Assembly (NCBI RefSeq): GCF_019745455.1
Contig: NZ_JAIETD010000058.1
Coordinates: forward strand, 20,187-84,186
Reading direction: 5' to 3'
Origin: Methylobacterium sp.
GTDB taxonomy: Bacteria; Pseudomonadota; Alphaproteobacteria; Rhizobiales; Beijerinckiaceae
DNA length: 64,000 bases
Below the pieces are notes generated by a model. The model had not been told where the DNA came from, did no database searches, and worked only from the letters and a program-made list of their open reading frames with translations. Below, piece after piece: positions 29,392 to 38,450 of this stretch. The first letter of the stretch is position 1. The number at the start of each line of letters is the position of its first letter. Position numbers and translations under genes: made by a program.

Positions 29392-30000
29392 TCAATCAGG
29401 CCGCCCGAGCGCCTTGACGTCGTCCCAGCCGCGAGCAGCCATGGCGAGGTGGACCTTATTCTGAAAGCTCGCGTCGTCGCCGGTCGCCAACAGTTCGGCG
29501 TGGTCGGCGACGGCACGGCAGAGATCCTGGACCCAGGGCTGTTCCGACTTGCCGAAATCGTTGAGGACGTAAGCGTGGACAAGCGCCTTGTCGCCCGGAT
29601 GACCGATGCCGATGCGGACGCGCCGAAAGTCGTTGCCGCATTGAGCGGTGATCGAACGCAAGCCGTTATGACCGGCATTTCCGCCGCCGAGTTTCAATCT
29701 GACCTTGGCCGGCACCAGGTCGAGTTCGTCGTGCAGCACGATCACATCGGCGAGCGCGATCTTATGGAAGCGCTGCGCCTCCGCGACCGACCGGCCGGAT
29801 TCGTTCATGAAGGTCTGGGGCTTGAGCAGGATCACACGTTCCGGACCGAGGGTCGCTTCGGCGATCTCGCCCTGGAACTTGCGCCGCCATGGACCTGCGC
29901 GATGCGCGGTTGCGATCTCGTCGAGGGCGAGGAAGCCGATATTGTGGCGGTTCTTCGCGTAGCGCGAGCCTGGATTGCCCAGGCCGACGATCAGACGCAT
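29392..30000 (-). CDS. pth: Peptidyl-tRNA hydrolase
   Basis: 202 residues. Recycles peptidyl-tRNA dropped by ribosomes. Catalytic and substrate residues are all present: GLGNPG, the catalytic His in NRHNIGF, FMNESG, LHDELDL and [12 protein letters not shown]. Lies downstream of rplY on the same strand, the conserved alphaproteobacterial order. Confidence 0.97.
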   Translation of the reverse strand: MRLIVGLGNPGSRYAKNRHNIGFLALDEIATAHRAGPWRRKFQGEIAEATLGPERVILLKPQTFMNESGRSVAEAQRFHKIALADVIVLHDELDLVPAKVRLKLGGGNAGHNGLRSITAQCGNDFRRVRIGIGHPGDKALVHAYVLNDFGKSEQPWVQDLCRAVADHAELLATGDDASFQNKVHLAMAARGWDDVKALGRPD

Positions 30001-30020
30001 GGCGAACGCTCCATGGCATC

Positions 30021-30057
30021 AAAGAAAAGGTGCCCCGACCCTGCGGCCGGAGCACCT
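30021..30057 (-). terminator. Hairpin between rplY and pth
   Basis: Minus strand: AGGTGC ... GCACCT with additional internal pairing (CCG/CGG), followed by TTTCTTT. Looks like an intrinsic terminator or attenuator separating rplY from pth. Confidence 0.6.
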
Positions 30058-30094
30058 GTCGAATGGAACGAGACGGGGTTGAAAACCCCTCGCC

Positions 30095-30784
30095 TCAATC
30101 CGCTTTCTTCTCGCCCTCGGCAGCCTCTTCGGCCTCGCCCTCGGCCTTCTCCTCGGCGGCTTCGCTGGCCTGAGCCTCTGCAACCGCAGCTTCCTCAGCC
30201 TCGACCTCGGCGCCGAGCACGGTCGGCGGCACGATGTTGGCGACCGCTGCTTCGGGCTCTCCGGTGAAGGTGGCGTTGGCGGGCAGCTTGACCGACTCGA
30301 TATGGATCGTGTCGCCGATGTCGAGACCGGTCAGGTCGACCTCGATCGAATCCGGGATGGCGTCGCCCGGAACATCGAGTGAGAGCGTGTGAAGTACGAC
30401 GTTGAGTGTGCCGCCCTTCTGCTTGATTCCCGGTGCCGCGTCTTCGTTGACGAAATGTACGGGCACCTCGACCGTCAGGGTCTGGCCGGCGACGACGCGC
30501 AGGAAGTCGACATGCAGCGGAACGCCGTTGACCGGGTCGAGCTGGAAGTCGCGCGGGATCGCGCGGGTCTTCTTGCCGCCGGCATTGATCTCGAACAGCG
30601 TCGTCTTGAAGCCGCCGGCGTAGATCAGGGTGCGGGTGCGGACGAGGTCGATGGCGATGGCCTGCGGGGCCTGGCCGCCGCCGTAGATGACGGCGGGAAC
30701 TTGGCCCTGGCGACGAACGGCCCGGGCGGCCCCCTTGCCGACCCGGTCGCGTGCCACGGCCTCAAGCGGCTTAACGGCGCTCAT
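30095..30784 (-). CDS. rplY: 50S ribosomal protein L25/general stress protein Ctc
   Basis: 229 residues. N-terminal L25 5S-rRNA-binding domain (AVRRQGQVPAVIYGGG) and the C-terminal TL5-type beta domain (VPVHFVNEDAAPGIKQKGG). The last ~40 residues are an Ala/Glu-rich acidic tail common in alphaproteobacterial L25. ATG 30784 preceded by AAGGATCACGCC. Confidence 0.96.
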   Translation of the reverse strand: MSAVKPLEAVARDRVGKGAARAVRRQGQVPAVIYGGGQAPQAIAIDLVRTRTLIYAGGFKTTLFEINAGGKKTRAIPRDFQLDPVNGVPLHVDFLRVVAGQTLTVEVPVHFVNEDAAPGIKQKGGTLNVVLHTLSLDVPGDAIPDSIEVDLTGLDIGDTIHIESVKLPANATFTGEPEAAVANIVPPTVLGAEVEAEEAAVAEAQASEAAEEKAEGEAEEAAEGEKKAD

Positions 30785-31110
30785 GGCGTGATCCTTGATT
30801 TAGAACGTGATCATGTGATGAGGAAACGACGAAGGCCGCCCGAAACGGACGGCCCAGCACCGATCCCAGTGAGCGCGCCCGTGCCTCCAAGGGTGTCTGG
30901 CGGACGCGTGTGTGCCGTATAGCCCCTCGTCGCCATCGGCGCAACGACCGACGTCGTCGGCCGAAGGTGTCGCGAGATCGCAACGGTTCAGGCGAGATCC
31001 TCGAAACCATTACGAATGATTTCCAGCGCAAGGCCGATCGGTCGAGGATCGACGTAGTCCGATCTTCATCTTGTCGATGCTTCTTGAAGGAATTCTTTTG
31101 GGCAGGAGCA
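30785..31110. other. Divergent intergenic region rplY / aspartic protease
   Basis: 326 bp. On the minus strand an rplY leader contains a GC-rich hairpin near 30836-30856 (GGCCGTCC / GGGCGGCC). Frames extending the protease upstream are arginine-rich and not credible. No clear promoter consensus seen. Confidence 0.4.
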
Positions 31111-31629
31111 ATGATGACTCGGCCGGTCTTCTGGGCGCTCGGCATATCCGCGGTGGCGGCTGTTTGGGGTGTTGGTCTCGTCGAGAGACTCGATCGCCGC
31201 CCTTCGCCGAGCCCAACTCCCATTCTGATGGAAGCCAGCCAACCGTCGGGGACTCTCCCCAACACCCTGGTTCTCGAAGCTAACGCCCAAGGTCATTTCC
31301 TGACTGAGGTGACTGTCGACGGGAGCCGGCTGTCCATGCTTGTCGATACAGGTGCGACCCTCTGTGCTTTCTCCCAGGAAGATGCCGAACGCGCCGGCAT
31401 CCGCGTCTCGGAACGCGATTTCACCGCCAGGACGCAAACGGCAAACGGCGTCGTCGCCGTAGCGCCGGTACGCATACCCGTCATCCGTATCGGGACGATC
31501 ACCGTGCGCGACGTCGAAGCGGTTGTAGTTCCGAGAGGCCGATTGAGCACGAGCCTACTCGGCATGTCCTTCTTGCGCCGCCTCAGCGACGTCGGCATGG
31601 CGCGCGGGCGCCTGACTCTGCGCGGCTGA
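31111..31629 (+). CDS. Retropepsin-like aspartic protease, periplasmic (TIGR02281-like)
   Basis: 172 residues from ATG 31111, with AGGAG seven bases upstream. An N-terminal membrane anchor (FWALGISAVAAVWGVGLV) is followed by a single retropepsin domain: flap region after HFLTEVTVDGSRLSMLVDTGAT with the catalytic DTGA, and the second family block TSLLGMSFLRRL. Such clan-AA proteases act as dimers in the envelope; substrate unknown. An acid-Thr-Gly triad is intact, so activity is likely. Confidence 0.88.
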   Translation: MMTRPVFWALGISAVAAVWGVGLVERLDRRPSPSPTPILMEASQPSGTLPNTLVLEANAQGHFLTEVTVDGSRLSMLVDTGATLCAFSQEDAERAGIRVSERDFTARTQTANGVVAVAPVRIPVIRIGTITVRDVEAVVVPRGRLSTSLLGMSFLRRLSDVGMARGRLTLRG

Positions 31630-32098
31630 GGCAGAACGTCGAACACCTCGGGTATCCCCTCGGCCGATCCTTCCGATATGGCCGACATCGGCGGTTGAAT
31701 CGTCAGGAAGGGTGATCCGAAGTCGCCGAGTCGCAGGACCCGCCCCGCCAAAACACCGTCGCTTTCGAGCATTTTACGCCGGTCGAGGTGTCGTCGTTCG
31801 GGGAAGATAGATGGGGTTGGCTCCCTCTTGGGAGATCAACGTGATTGGAGTGCAGGTGCCGGGCTAAGGGATCGACATGCTCGTCCACGAACCTGGAAGG
31901 AGCTTGGATTGAGGCGCGATATTGTTGCCGACGGGGTTTCTCGAGCCAGTTCCTAGTCACTCGGACCGTCGGACTTCTGCGGCGCGGTTTTCTGTAGTCT
32001 CCTGAAGTGTCGACGCAGCTTTGCGCGAGCACCTTCCGGTCCGGCGCGTGACATCAGACAAGATGACCGTTTTGGGCCTGCTTGGCGGCCTCTCAGCG
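31630..32098. other. Intergenic region, no gene seen
   Basis: 469 bp between converging genes. Translations on both strands lack family motifs. Possibly decayed sequence. Confidence 0.45.
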
Positions 32099-32587
32099 CT
32101 ATTTTCCGCCTGATGCGCCAGTTGCCAGGCTGCGGCGGCTATCGGCTTGACCGCTGACCTCACCGAAATACTTGACCGAGTCGCCGAGTTGGACCGACGG
32201 CTGGCAATTGGGCGTGCAGGAATAGGATTCCCGTTCGAGCCCGCGTTGGACCATCACCACCGAGGCTTGCGGCGCCTGGACGCTGATCATGGATTCCGCC
32301 AGCATCTCGCCCGCGCCGTCCAGAGCGATGAGGTTCGTGACCCCGAAGCTCTTGCCCGTGAGGATGAGGACGCCGTTCTTCTGCAGCGAGACATCGGCGA
32401 TGATCGGATTGCCGACGATGACCGTGCGGGTTTTCTCCGGCAGCCGGATCACCTTGGCGTTGTCCACAGTGACGGCCACCACTGGCGTCGTCGCCTCCAC
32501 GGCACGACAGGGGGCAATTGCTGCCATCATCACGGCGCCGGCTGCGAAGATCATGCGTCGTGCAGAACAAGTGGTCCGGTCGGACAT
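32099..32587 (-). CDS. Pilus assembly protein with CpaC N-terminal-like domain
   Basis: 162 residues. A signal peptide (about 10-30, ending APCRAVEA) precedes a T2SS/T3SS pilus N-terminal-type domain: VDNAKVIRLPEKTRTVIVGNPIIADVSL and GVLILTGKSFGVTNLIALD. This is the same module that starts the CpaC secretin encoded at 34.8 kb (RSLIIDLPRDAKEVFVANPKVAN), but without the secretin part. Two cysteines (SCTPNC) and a disordered tail follow. Likely a periplasmic accessory of the Flp pilus, encoded divergently from the pilin. Confidence 0.82.
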   Translation of the reverse strand: MSDRTTCSARRMIFAAGAVMMAAIAPCRAVEATTPVVAVTVDNAKVIRLPEKTRTVIVGNPIIADVSLQKNGVLILTGKSFGVTNLIALDGAGEMLAESMISVQAPQASVVMVQRGLERESYSCTPNCQPSVQLGDSVKYFGEVSGQADSRRSLATGASGGK

Positions 32588-32995
32588 GTTAGGCGACTCG
32601 AGCGTCTAGGATCGATGATCGGCTAGGTGCCGACGCACCGTCCCTTGGCCTCAGGCACCGTGCCGATGAAGGCGCGACGTTTCGGCCGCCGATCGGTGGC
32701 GCCTTCCTATCAAACGGCAGAATGGTGAATGAAGCGCTAAGCTAGGAACAGGACGGCGAATGAGACCATCGAATCAGCAGACATCGGTGCCGCTCTAAAG
32801 AGACGGCATGCCCGTCGTTATTCGCTGAAGAGTTTAAGCGCAATTTTACCCTAGAAACATCCCTACCGGCAGAAGCCGGTTTCGAAGGCCGATTTAACCT
32901 AATCGCAAGGGGCCCCTGCCAATCTGAATACGTCACCGAATGAGCCGCGACGGTCTTCGAGGACAGATCGTAGATCGTCTCCAGGGGAACCCATC
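32588..32995. other. Divergent intergenic region upstream of flp pilin
   Basis: 408 bp. Should hold promoters for the pilus accessory gene and the pilin. A+T-rich stretches at 32827-32860 are the likely promoter area, but no confident consensus was read. The pilin start is preceded by CCAGGGGAAC, a good ribosome binding site. Confidence 0.4.
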
Positions 32996-33172
32996 ATGAC
33001 CAACATCTTCAAGCGCTTCGCCGCCGACGAGTCCGGCGCCACCGCCATCGAGTACGGCCTAATCGCTGCCCTGATCGCCGTTGTTCTCATCGCAGGAGCG
33101 ACGACGCTCGGCAGCAATCTCAGCAGCAAGTTCACTGCCATTGCCACCAAGATCGGCACCACCGTTCCGTAG
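32996..33172 (+). CDS. flp: Flp-family type IVb pilin
   Basis: 58 residues: MTNIFKRFAADESGATAIEYG, then a hydrophobic helix LIAALIAVVLIAGA. The G/ATAIEYG prepilin cleavage site with the +5 Glu and following Tyr is diagnostic of Flp pilins. The only major pilin gene in the window and the first of the Tad locus. Confidence 0.95.
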   Translation: MTNIFKRFAADESGATAIEYGLIAALIAVVLIAGATTLGSNLSSKFTAIATKIGTTVP

Positions 33173-33293
33173 TGGCCTTAACGCGCCGGGTCGCATTCGA
33201 AGGCGCCCGGCGCGCCATGCAGGGCGACGAATTGCTACCCGGCCTCATTGGTCGGGCGCTTTCACGTCCACGCAGACGAACAGGTGACGACCA

Positions 33294-33803
33294 ATGGCAA
33301 GCCTCGGCCTCCTGCTTCTCTTTCCGTTCCTGATGGCTTACGCCGCTGCGAACGACCTCCTCACCATGCTTATTCCCAATCGGATCTCCCTCGCACTGAC
33401 AGCGGCCTTCGCCGCCGTTGCGGCAGCCGCCGGTCTGGGCCTGCCGGAGATCGCTTCCCATGTCGGGGCAGGTGCGGCAACGCTCTGCGTAACGTTCCTG
33501 ATGTTCTCTCTTCGACTTATCGGAGGAGGTGACGCAAAGCTTGCGTCAGCGACCGCCCTTTGGATGGGCTTTGACCACCTTGTTGCTTACGCCCTGACGG
33601 CTTCTGCGCTTGGTGGATTGCTCACGCTGATGATCATCGTCGCTCGCGCTCAGCCGGTGCTGCCAGCTTCGATCGGACGTCTTCCGTTTGCCTGCCGCCT
33701 TCACGACGACAGGACCGGCGTACCCTATGGCATCGCGCTCGCTTTGGCAGCGCTCTTGGTATTGCCGGAAACATCAATCTGGTCACGCGGCCTAGGCAGC
33801 TGA
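33294..33803 (+). CDS. cpaA: Prepilin peptidase CpaA/TadV
   Basis: 169 residues, about five membrane helices. Catalytic aspartates of A24 peptidases are visible: AANDLLTMLIPN (first Asp) and LIGGGDAKLASA (second Asp in GGGD). Cleaves and methylates the Flp prepilin. Confidence 0.92.
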   Translation: MASLGLLLLFPFLMAYAAANDLLTMLIPNRISLALTAAFAAVAAAAGLGLPEIASHVGAGAATLCVTFLMFSLRLIGGGDAKLASATALWMGFDHLVAYALTASALGGLLTLMIIVARAQPVLPASIGRLPFACRLHDDRTGVPYGIALALAALLVLPETSIWSRGLGS

Positions 33804-33925
33804 ACGCCTCTATGGTTCAGGCCCGGCGTGCGGCAACCAACTAAATGTTAACCGTAATTTGAGGAAGTCCAGGCCATTCTCCTGACCAACGGCATCCCGC
33901 CGTCATGTTTGGTTGAAGCTCGGCC

Positions 33926-34726
33926 ATGAAACCAGCGCGCCTAGCCGTCCTCGGGATCGCGATCCTCACAGGTTGTGCTGCCGTCTATCTGATGAGCGAC
34001 GGCGAAGCTCCGCCGCCCAGTCCGGTCGCCATGGCACCTCCGCCCGCGGTACCCGTCACCGACGTTCTGGTCGCTGCCGCAGAGCTGCCGATGGGGCAGA
34101 CGATCCGCGTGGCCGACCTGCGCTGGCAGCCCTGGCCCGATCAGGCGATCACCGCAGGCTACATCACCCGAACCGCATCGCCGAAAGGTCTCGAGGAGAT
34201 CGCCGGATCGGTGGTCCGGTCGGCCTTTCTGCCCGGTGAGCCCGTGAGATCTCAGAAGCTGGCGAAGCCCGATGGTGGCTTCATGGCAGCGATCCTGCCG
34301 GCTGGCATGAGGGCGGTGGCGATCACGATCGATACGCGTGGGTCCAGTTCGGCCGGCAACTTCATCCTGCCGAACGATCACGTCGACCTCATCCGCACGT
34401 TCCGAGACGAGGACACCTCTCGCTCCACCGACAGCCAGACATCCGAGACGCTGCTGACCGATGTGCGTGTGCTCGCGGTTGGTCAGATCGTCCAGGAGAA
34501 GAACGGGGCCGCCGTTGTCACTGGCGAAACCGCGACCCTGGCATTGACCCCTGCTCAGGCTGAGGTCGTCACCTTGGCGCAGAAGGTCGGATCCCTATCC
34601 CTGTCCCTCCGCAGCCTGGCCGACGCCGGACGGGCGGCGGAACCCGATGCAACATCTGATTCGCGCAGCGACGGCGCCGTGACGGTGGTGCGGTTCGGTG
34701 TCGCCAAACAACAATCCAGGCGCTGA
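33926..34726 (+). CDS. cpaB: Flp pilus assembly protein CpaB (RcpC)
   Basis: 266 residues. N-terminal membrane anchor (LAVLGIAILTGCAAVYLM), then an SAF-like domain (TDVLVAAAELPMGQTIRVADLRWQPWP) and the RcpC block AGMRAVAITIDTRGSSSAGNFILPNDHVDLI. Periplasmic partner of the secretin. Confidence 0.92.
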   Translation: MKPARLAVLGIAILTGCAAVYLMSDGEAPPPSPVAMAPPPAVPVTDVLVAAAELPMGQTIRVADLRWQPWPDQAITAGYITRTASPKGLEEIAGSVVRSAFLPGEPVRSQKLAKPDGGFMAAILPAGMRAVAITIDTRGSSSAGNFILPNDHVDLIRTFRDEDTSRSTDSQTSETLLTDVRVLAVGQIVQEKNGAAVVTGETATLALTPAQAEVVTLAQKVGSLSLSLRSLADAGRAAEPDATSDSRSDGAVTVVRFGVAKQQSRR

Positions 34727-34768
34727 GCGATGAGTGACGCTTCGCCAAGGAAAACAAAGGAATCGGCG

Positions 34769-36250
34769 ATGACCACCCCTTCACGGATCGCGACCGGCGC
34801 CGGTATCATAGCCGTCACAATGGCGGCGGCCATTGTCGTCGAGCGTGCTTCGGCACCGGCCCATGCGAGGCCGGACTCCCGTGTGACGGCGGCACCAATC
34901 CTCGACGTTGGATCGGACGAAGGTGGCGTCTCGCGCAAGCTCGATCTTACGATCGGCCGATCGCTGATTATAGACCTGCCGCGCGATGCCAAGGAAGTAT
35001 TCGTCGCCAATCCGAAGGTCGCCAATGCGGTCGTCCGTTCGACGCGCAAGGTATTCATCATTGGCATGGAGAACGGCGCGACCTCGATCTTCATCATGGA
35101 CGCCGAGGGCCGGCAGATCAGTGCACTCGACGTCACTGTCACCCGCGACCTCAACGTTCTGCGCCAGACCCTCAACCAGAGCATTGCCGGATCACGCTTC
35201 GACGTGCGCGCCGCCGGCGATTCGATACTGCTGACCGGATCGGTCGCCTCTTCCGCGGAGGCAGCTCAGGCGATGGATATCGCCAATGCCTTCGTCGGCA
35301 TCGGAGGTGGCGGTGGCGGCGCCTCGCGCGGGACGGTCGTGAACAACCTGACGATCCGCGGCAAGGATCAGGTCATGCTCCGCGTGACCGTAGTCGAGGT
35401 GTCGCGCTCGGTGCTGAAGCAGTTCGGAGTGAACCTGAGCGGCAGTTGGTCGGGACTCGATCTCCGCAACGCGGCACCGCTCGGTCTCAATGGCGCCCAG
35501 TTTCCCTCCGGCAACCTGCTGGAGGGTAGGATCACGGGCACCGGAGGCGCGAGCTTGACCGCCACGCTCCGCGCCTTCGAACAGGCCGGCGTCTCGCGTA
35601 TCCTCGCCGAGCCGACCTTGACGGCGATCTCTGGCGAGGCCGCGAAGTTCACCGCAGGCGGCGAGTTGCCAGTGCCGGCCTCTCAGAACTGCAGCGCCGG
35701 GATCTGTACCATCGGCATCACTTTCAAGCCGTACGGAGTAAGCTTGAGTTTCACACCCGTGGTGCTCGCGGAAAACAAAATCTCAATCCGAGTCGCAACC
35801 GAAGTCTCCGAAATCGACAAGCAGAATTCTTTCAACTTCACGACATCAGGGAGTGATCAGACCACCGCCGTTCCGGGCTTTTCGGTTCGGAAGTCCGAGA
35901 CGACGGTGGAACTCGCCTCGGGCGGTACGATGATGACGGCGGGCCTCATCCAGCAAAAGAACAAGGCCGTGATCGCCGGTCTTCCCGGTCTTATCAATCT
36001 TCCGATCATCGGCGCGCTCTTCCGCTCTCGCGATTACCAGCGCGACGAGACCGAGCTGATGATCATGGTGACTCCGTACATCGCCAAGCCGATGGAGCCG
36101 AAGCAGGTCCGCAAGCCCGATGATGGTTTCGTCGATGCGCAGGACAGCCAAGCCATCCTGCTCGGACGTTTCAACCGGCTCTACGGCCCTGCCGGCGCCG
36201 CCCCGCTCGGCCCAGCTTATCGCGGCCGCGTCGGCTTCATCACCGACTGA
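34769..36250 (+). CDS. cpaC: Type II/IV secretion secretin CpaC (RcpA)
   Basis: Outer-membrane secretin of the Flp pilus. N-terminal signal segment, pilus N-domain (IGRSLIIDLPRDAKEVFVANP), a BON-like part (AGDSILLTGSVASSAEAAQAM), then the secretin domain with VSRILAEPTLTAISGEAAKFTAGGELPVP and VPGFSVRKSETTVELASGGTMMTAGLI. ATG 34769 is preferred (AAAGGA eight bases upstream); ATG 34730 would add 13 residues. About 493 residues, normal size. Confidence 0.95.
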   Translation: MTTPSRIATGAGIIAVTMAAAIVVERASAPAHARPDSRVTAAPILDVGSDEGGVSRKLDLTIGRSLIIDLPRDAKEVFVANPKVANAVVRSTRKVFIIGMENGATSIFIMDAEGRQISALDVTVTRDLNVLRQTLNQSIAGSRFDVRAAGDSILLTGSVASSAEAAQAMDIANAFVGIGGGGGGASRGTVVNNLTIRGKDQVMLRVTVVEVSRSVLKQFGVNLSGSWSGLDLRNAAPLGLNGAQFPSGNLLEGRITGTGGASLTATLRAFEQAGVSRILAEPTLTAISGEAAKFTAGGELPVPASQNCSAGICTIGITFKPYGVSLSFTPVVLAENKISIRVATEVSEIDKQNSFNFTTSGSDQTTAVPGFSVRKSETTVELASGGTMMTAGLIQQKNKAVIAGLPGLINLPIIGALFRSRDYQRDETELMIMVTPYIAKPMEPKQVRKPDDGFVDAQDSQAILLGRFNRLYGPAGAAPLGPAYRGRVGFITD

Positions 36251-36291
36251 ACGATCGCACAGACCCTTCGCGCTATCAGGATCTTGGAACG

Positions 36292-37029
36292 ATGACTCTG
36301 CGATACGTGAAATCCGCAGCCGCGCTGGCAGCCATCACTACTCTGACGGGACTTCTCGGCGCATGCCGTGCGGAGCGTGTCGCGACCACGGGATCGGTCT
36401 ATCCGCACGATTACCGGGCTCGCCACCCGATCGTGCTGACGGACAGCCAGCGCAGCCTGGACGTCTTCGTGACAGGTACGGGTCACCTCGATCCCCGCCA
36501 GGCGGCTGATGTCGACGCCTTTGTCCTGGAATTCCGCCGGTACGGACGAGGCGTCCTGGTAGTCGACCTGCCGCGTGGCGTGTCTCCGGCCGTGGGTGCC
36601 GGCGTCGAGCGCACGGCCTCGACGATTCGCCGTCTTGCCGCCGAGGGCGGCGTTGCTCCGCGGCAGATCGCGGTAGCGGGCTACGCGGTTGCCGACCCGT
36701 CCTTGGCGGCGCCTCTGAGGCTCAGCTTCCAGCGGATGGAGGCCAAGGTGGGAACCCAGTGTGGGACTTGGCCGCGCGACCTCGGGGTCAGCGATCCCGT
36801 CGTCGATAATCGAAACGAAACACACTGGAACTTCGGCTGTGCCACCCAGTCGAACGTCGCTGCCCAGATCGCCGATCCCGTCGACCTCGTACGTGGTCGG
36901 CCCGACGGCCGCATCGATACCGTCCGTCGCACCGGGGACATCATAAAGCTTCGCGACGGCAAGGATCCGTCAACCCAATGGAATCAAGATGGGAAGACGA
37001 GCGTGAAGTCGCAGGTCGGCGGCAACTGA
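36292..37029 (+). CDS. cpaD: Pilus assembly lipoprotein CpaD
   Basis: 245 residues. Lipobox LLGAC near residue 20 marks it as an outer-membrane lipoprotein. CpaD blocks: HPIVLTDSQRSLDVFV, AVAGYAVADPS and NFGCATQSNVAAQIADPVDLVRGR. Pilotin-like helper of the CpaC secretin. Confidence 0.92.
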   Translation: MTLRYVKSAAALAAITTLTGLLGACRAERVATTGSVYPHDYRARHPIVLTDSQRSLDVFVTGTGHLDPRQAADVDAFVLEFRRYGRGVLVVDLPRGVSPAVGAGVERTASTIRRLAAEGGVAPRQIAVAGYAVADPSLAAPLRLSFQRMEAKVGTQCGTWPRDLGVSDPVVDNRNETHWNFGCATQSNVAAQIADPVDLVRGRPDGRIDTVRRTGDIIKLRDGKDPSTQWNQDGKTSVKSQVGGN

Positions 37030-37109
37030 GTTCCGCGGAGGATCCGGAAAGCCGGAGCCGCCCCATCCAATCGACCGCTCGCGCGGCAACCAAAAGCGGA
37101 ACAGCGACC

Positions 37110-38354
37110 ATGGCGGACCTGCACGAAGTGCCAGAGCGCATCATCGCCCCGGTGCCGCGCATCACGATCCAGGCTTTCTGCGAGACGCAGGAGGCTGCGG
37201 CGACGGTTGAGACCGCATGCCTCGATCGTCGCATGCAGAAAGCCCATACTAAGGTCCAGATGGGCGGCGGCTTGGCCGCCGTCGAGGCGTACAAGCACGC
37301 CCCGACACCGAACGTCATCATCATTGAGACGCAGGGTGCGAAGTCGAAGCCCCTGGAATGCCTTGATGCGCTCGCCGAGGTCTGCGACGAAGGCACCAAG
37401 GTCATCGTCATCGGGCACGTCAACGACGTGCTTCTGTACCGCCAGTTCCTTCAGCGCGGCGTCAGCGAGTACCTCATGGCGCCCGTCGACCCCCTTACGC
37501 TGATCGAAGCCGTCTCGGGCCTGTTCTCGGCACCGGGCGCAAAGCCCGTGGGCCGGACAATCACCGTGATCGGCGCCAAGGGCGGCGTCGGCGCCTCCAC
37601 CATCGCCCACAACATCGCCTGGACCATCGCGCGCGGCCAGGGCACGTCCACGGTGATCGCAGACCTCGACATCGCCTTCGGGACCGCCGGCCTCGACTTC
37701 AACCAGGACCCCCCTCAGGGGATCGCGGAGGCGGTGTTCGCTCCCGAGCGCCTCGACACGAACCTCCTCGATCGACTGCTTTCCAAATGCAGCGACAACC
37801 TCAGCCTCCTCTCAGCCCCAGCGGTCCTCGATAGAACCACCGATCTTTCGGAACCCGCCTTCGATCACCTCATCGATCTGCTTCGCGCCACGGTACCCTG
37901 CATCGTTCTCGACGCCCCACACCAATGGTCGGCCTGGACCCGCCGGCTCCTGATCTCGTCCGACGAGATCGTCATCGTCGCCGCGCCAGAGCTCGCCTCT
38001 CTTCGCAACACCAAGAACCTGCTCACGCTACTTCAGCAGGGGCGCCCCCACGACACGCCGCCGCGCATAGTCCTCAATGGTGTCGGCGTGCCGAAACGCC
38101 CCGAGATCAGCTCTGTGGAATTCGCGAAGGCCCTCGACGCGTCCCTGGACGCGATCATTCCGTTCGACCCCGCCCTCTTCGGAACGGCTGCCAATAACGG
38201 ACAGATGATCTCCGAGATCCAACCTCATGCCAAAGCGACCGAGGTCCTCACCCAGTTCGCCGGCCGGTTGACCGGGCGCATCGAAGCTCCGCGCACGCGG
38301 TTGAGCTTGCTCGAACCACTCCTGTCGAAGCTCGGCCGGCGCAAGGCATCGTAA
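37110..38354 (+). CDS. cpaE: Pilus localisation ATPase CpaE (TadZ)
   Basis: About 414 residues from ATG 37110. N-terminal receiver-like domain without a clear phospho-acceptor (PNVIIIETQ, GVSEYLMAPVDPLTLIEAV) followed by a MinD/ParA-type ATPase: deviant Walker A GAKGGVGASTIAHN, ADLDIAFGTAGLDF. It positions the pilus machine at the pole. An in-frame ATG at 36978 overlapping cpaD by 52 bp is possible but adds a low-complexity leader. Confidence 0.92.
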   Translation: MADLHEVPERIIAPVPRITIQAFCETQEAAATVETACLDRRMQKAHTKVQMGGGLAAVEAYKHAPTPNVIIIETQGAKSKPLECLDALAEVCDEGTKVIVIGHVNDVLLYRQFLQRGVSEYLMAPVDPLTLIEAVSGLFSAPGAKPVGRTITVIGAKGGVGASTIAHNIAWTIARGQGTSTVIADLDIAFGTAGLDFNQDPPQGIAEAVFAPERLDTNLLDRLLSKCSDNLSLLSAPAVLDRTTDLSEPAFDHLIDLLRATVPCIVLDAPHQWSAWTRRLLISSDEIVIVAAPELASLRNTKNLLTLLQQGRPHDTPPRIVLNGVGVPKRPEISSVEFAKALDASLDAIIPFDPALFGTAANNGQMISEIQPHAKATEVLTQFAGRLTGRIEAPRTRLSLLEPLLSKLGRRKAS

Positions 38355-38450
38355 TGCGCCTCTTTCACTCCCATACCACCCCGGAGCGCATGCTGACCGC
38401 CCGTCCTCCCGAGGCGGCTTCTTCCGTGACCCCAGCGCGGATGCTTTGCC

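Noticed and set aside
36978..37109. Longer CpaE start overlapping cpaD
   Set aside because: It adds 44 low-complexity residues and a 52-bp overlap; ATG 37110 is equally well placed. Kept as an alternative in the cpaE entry.
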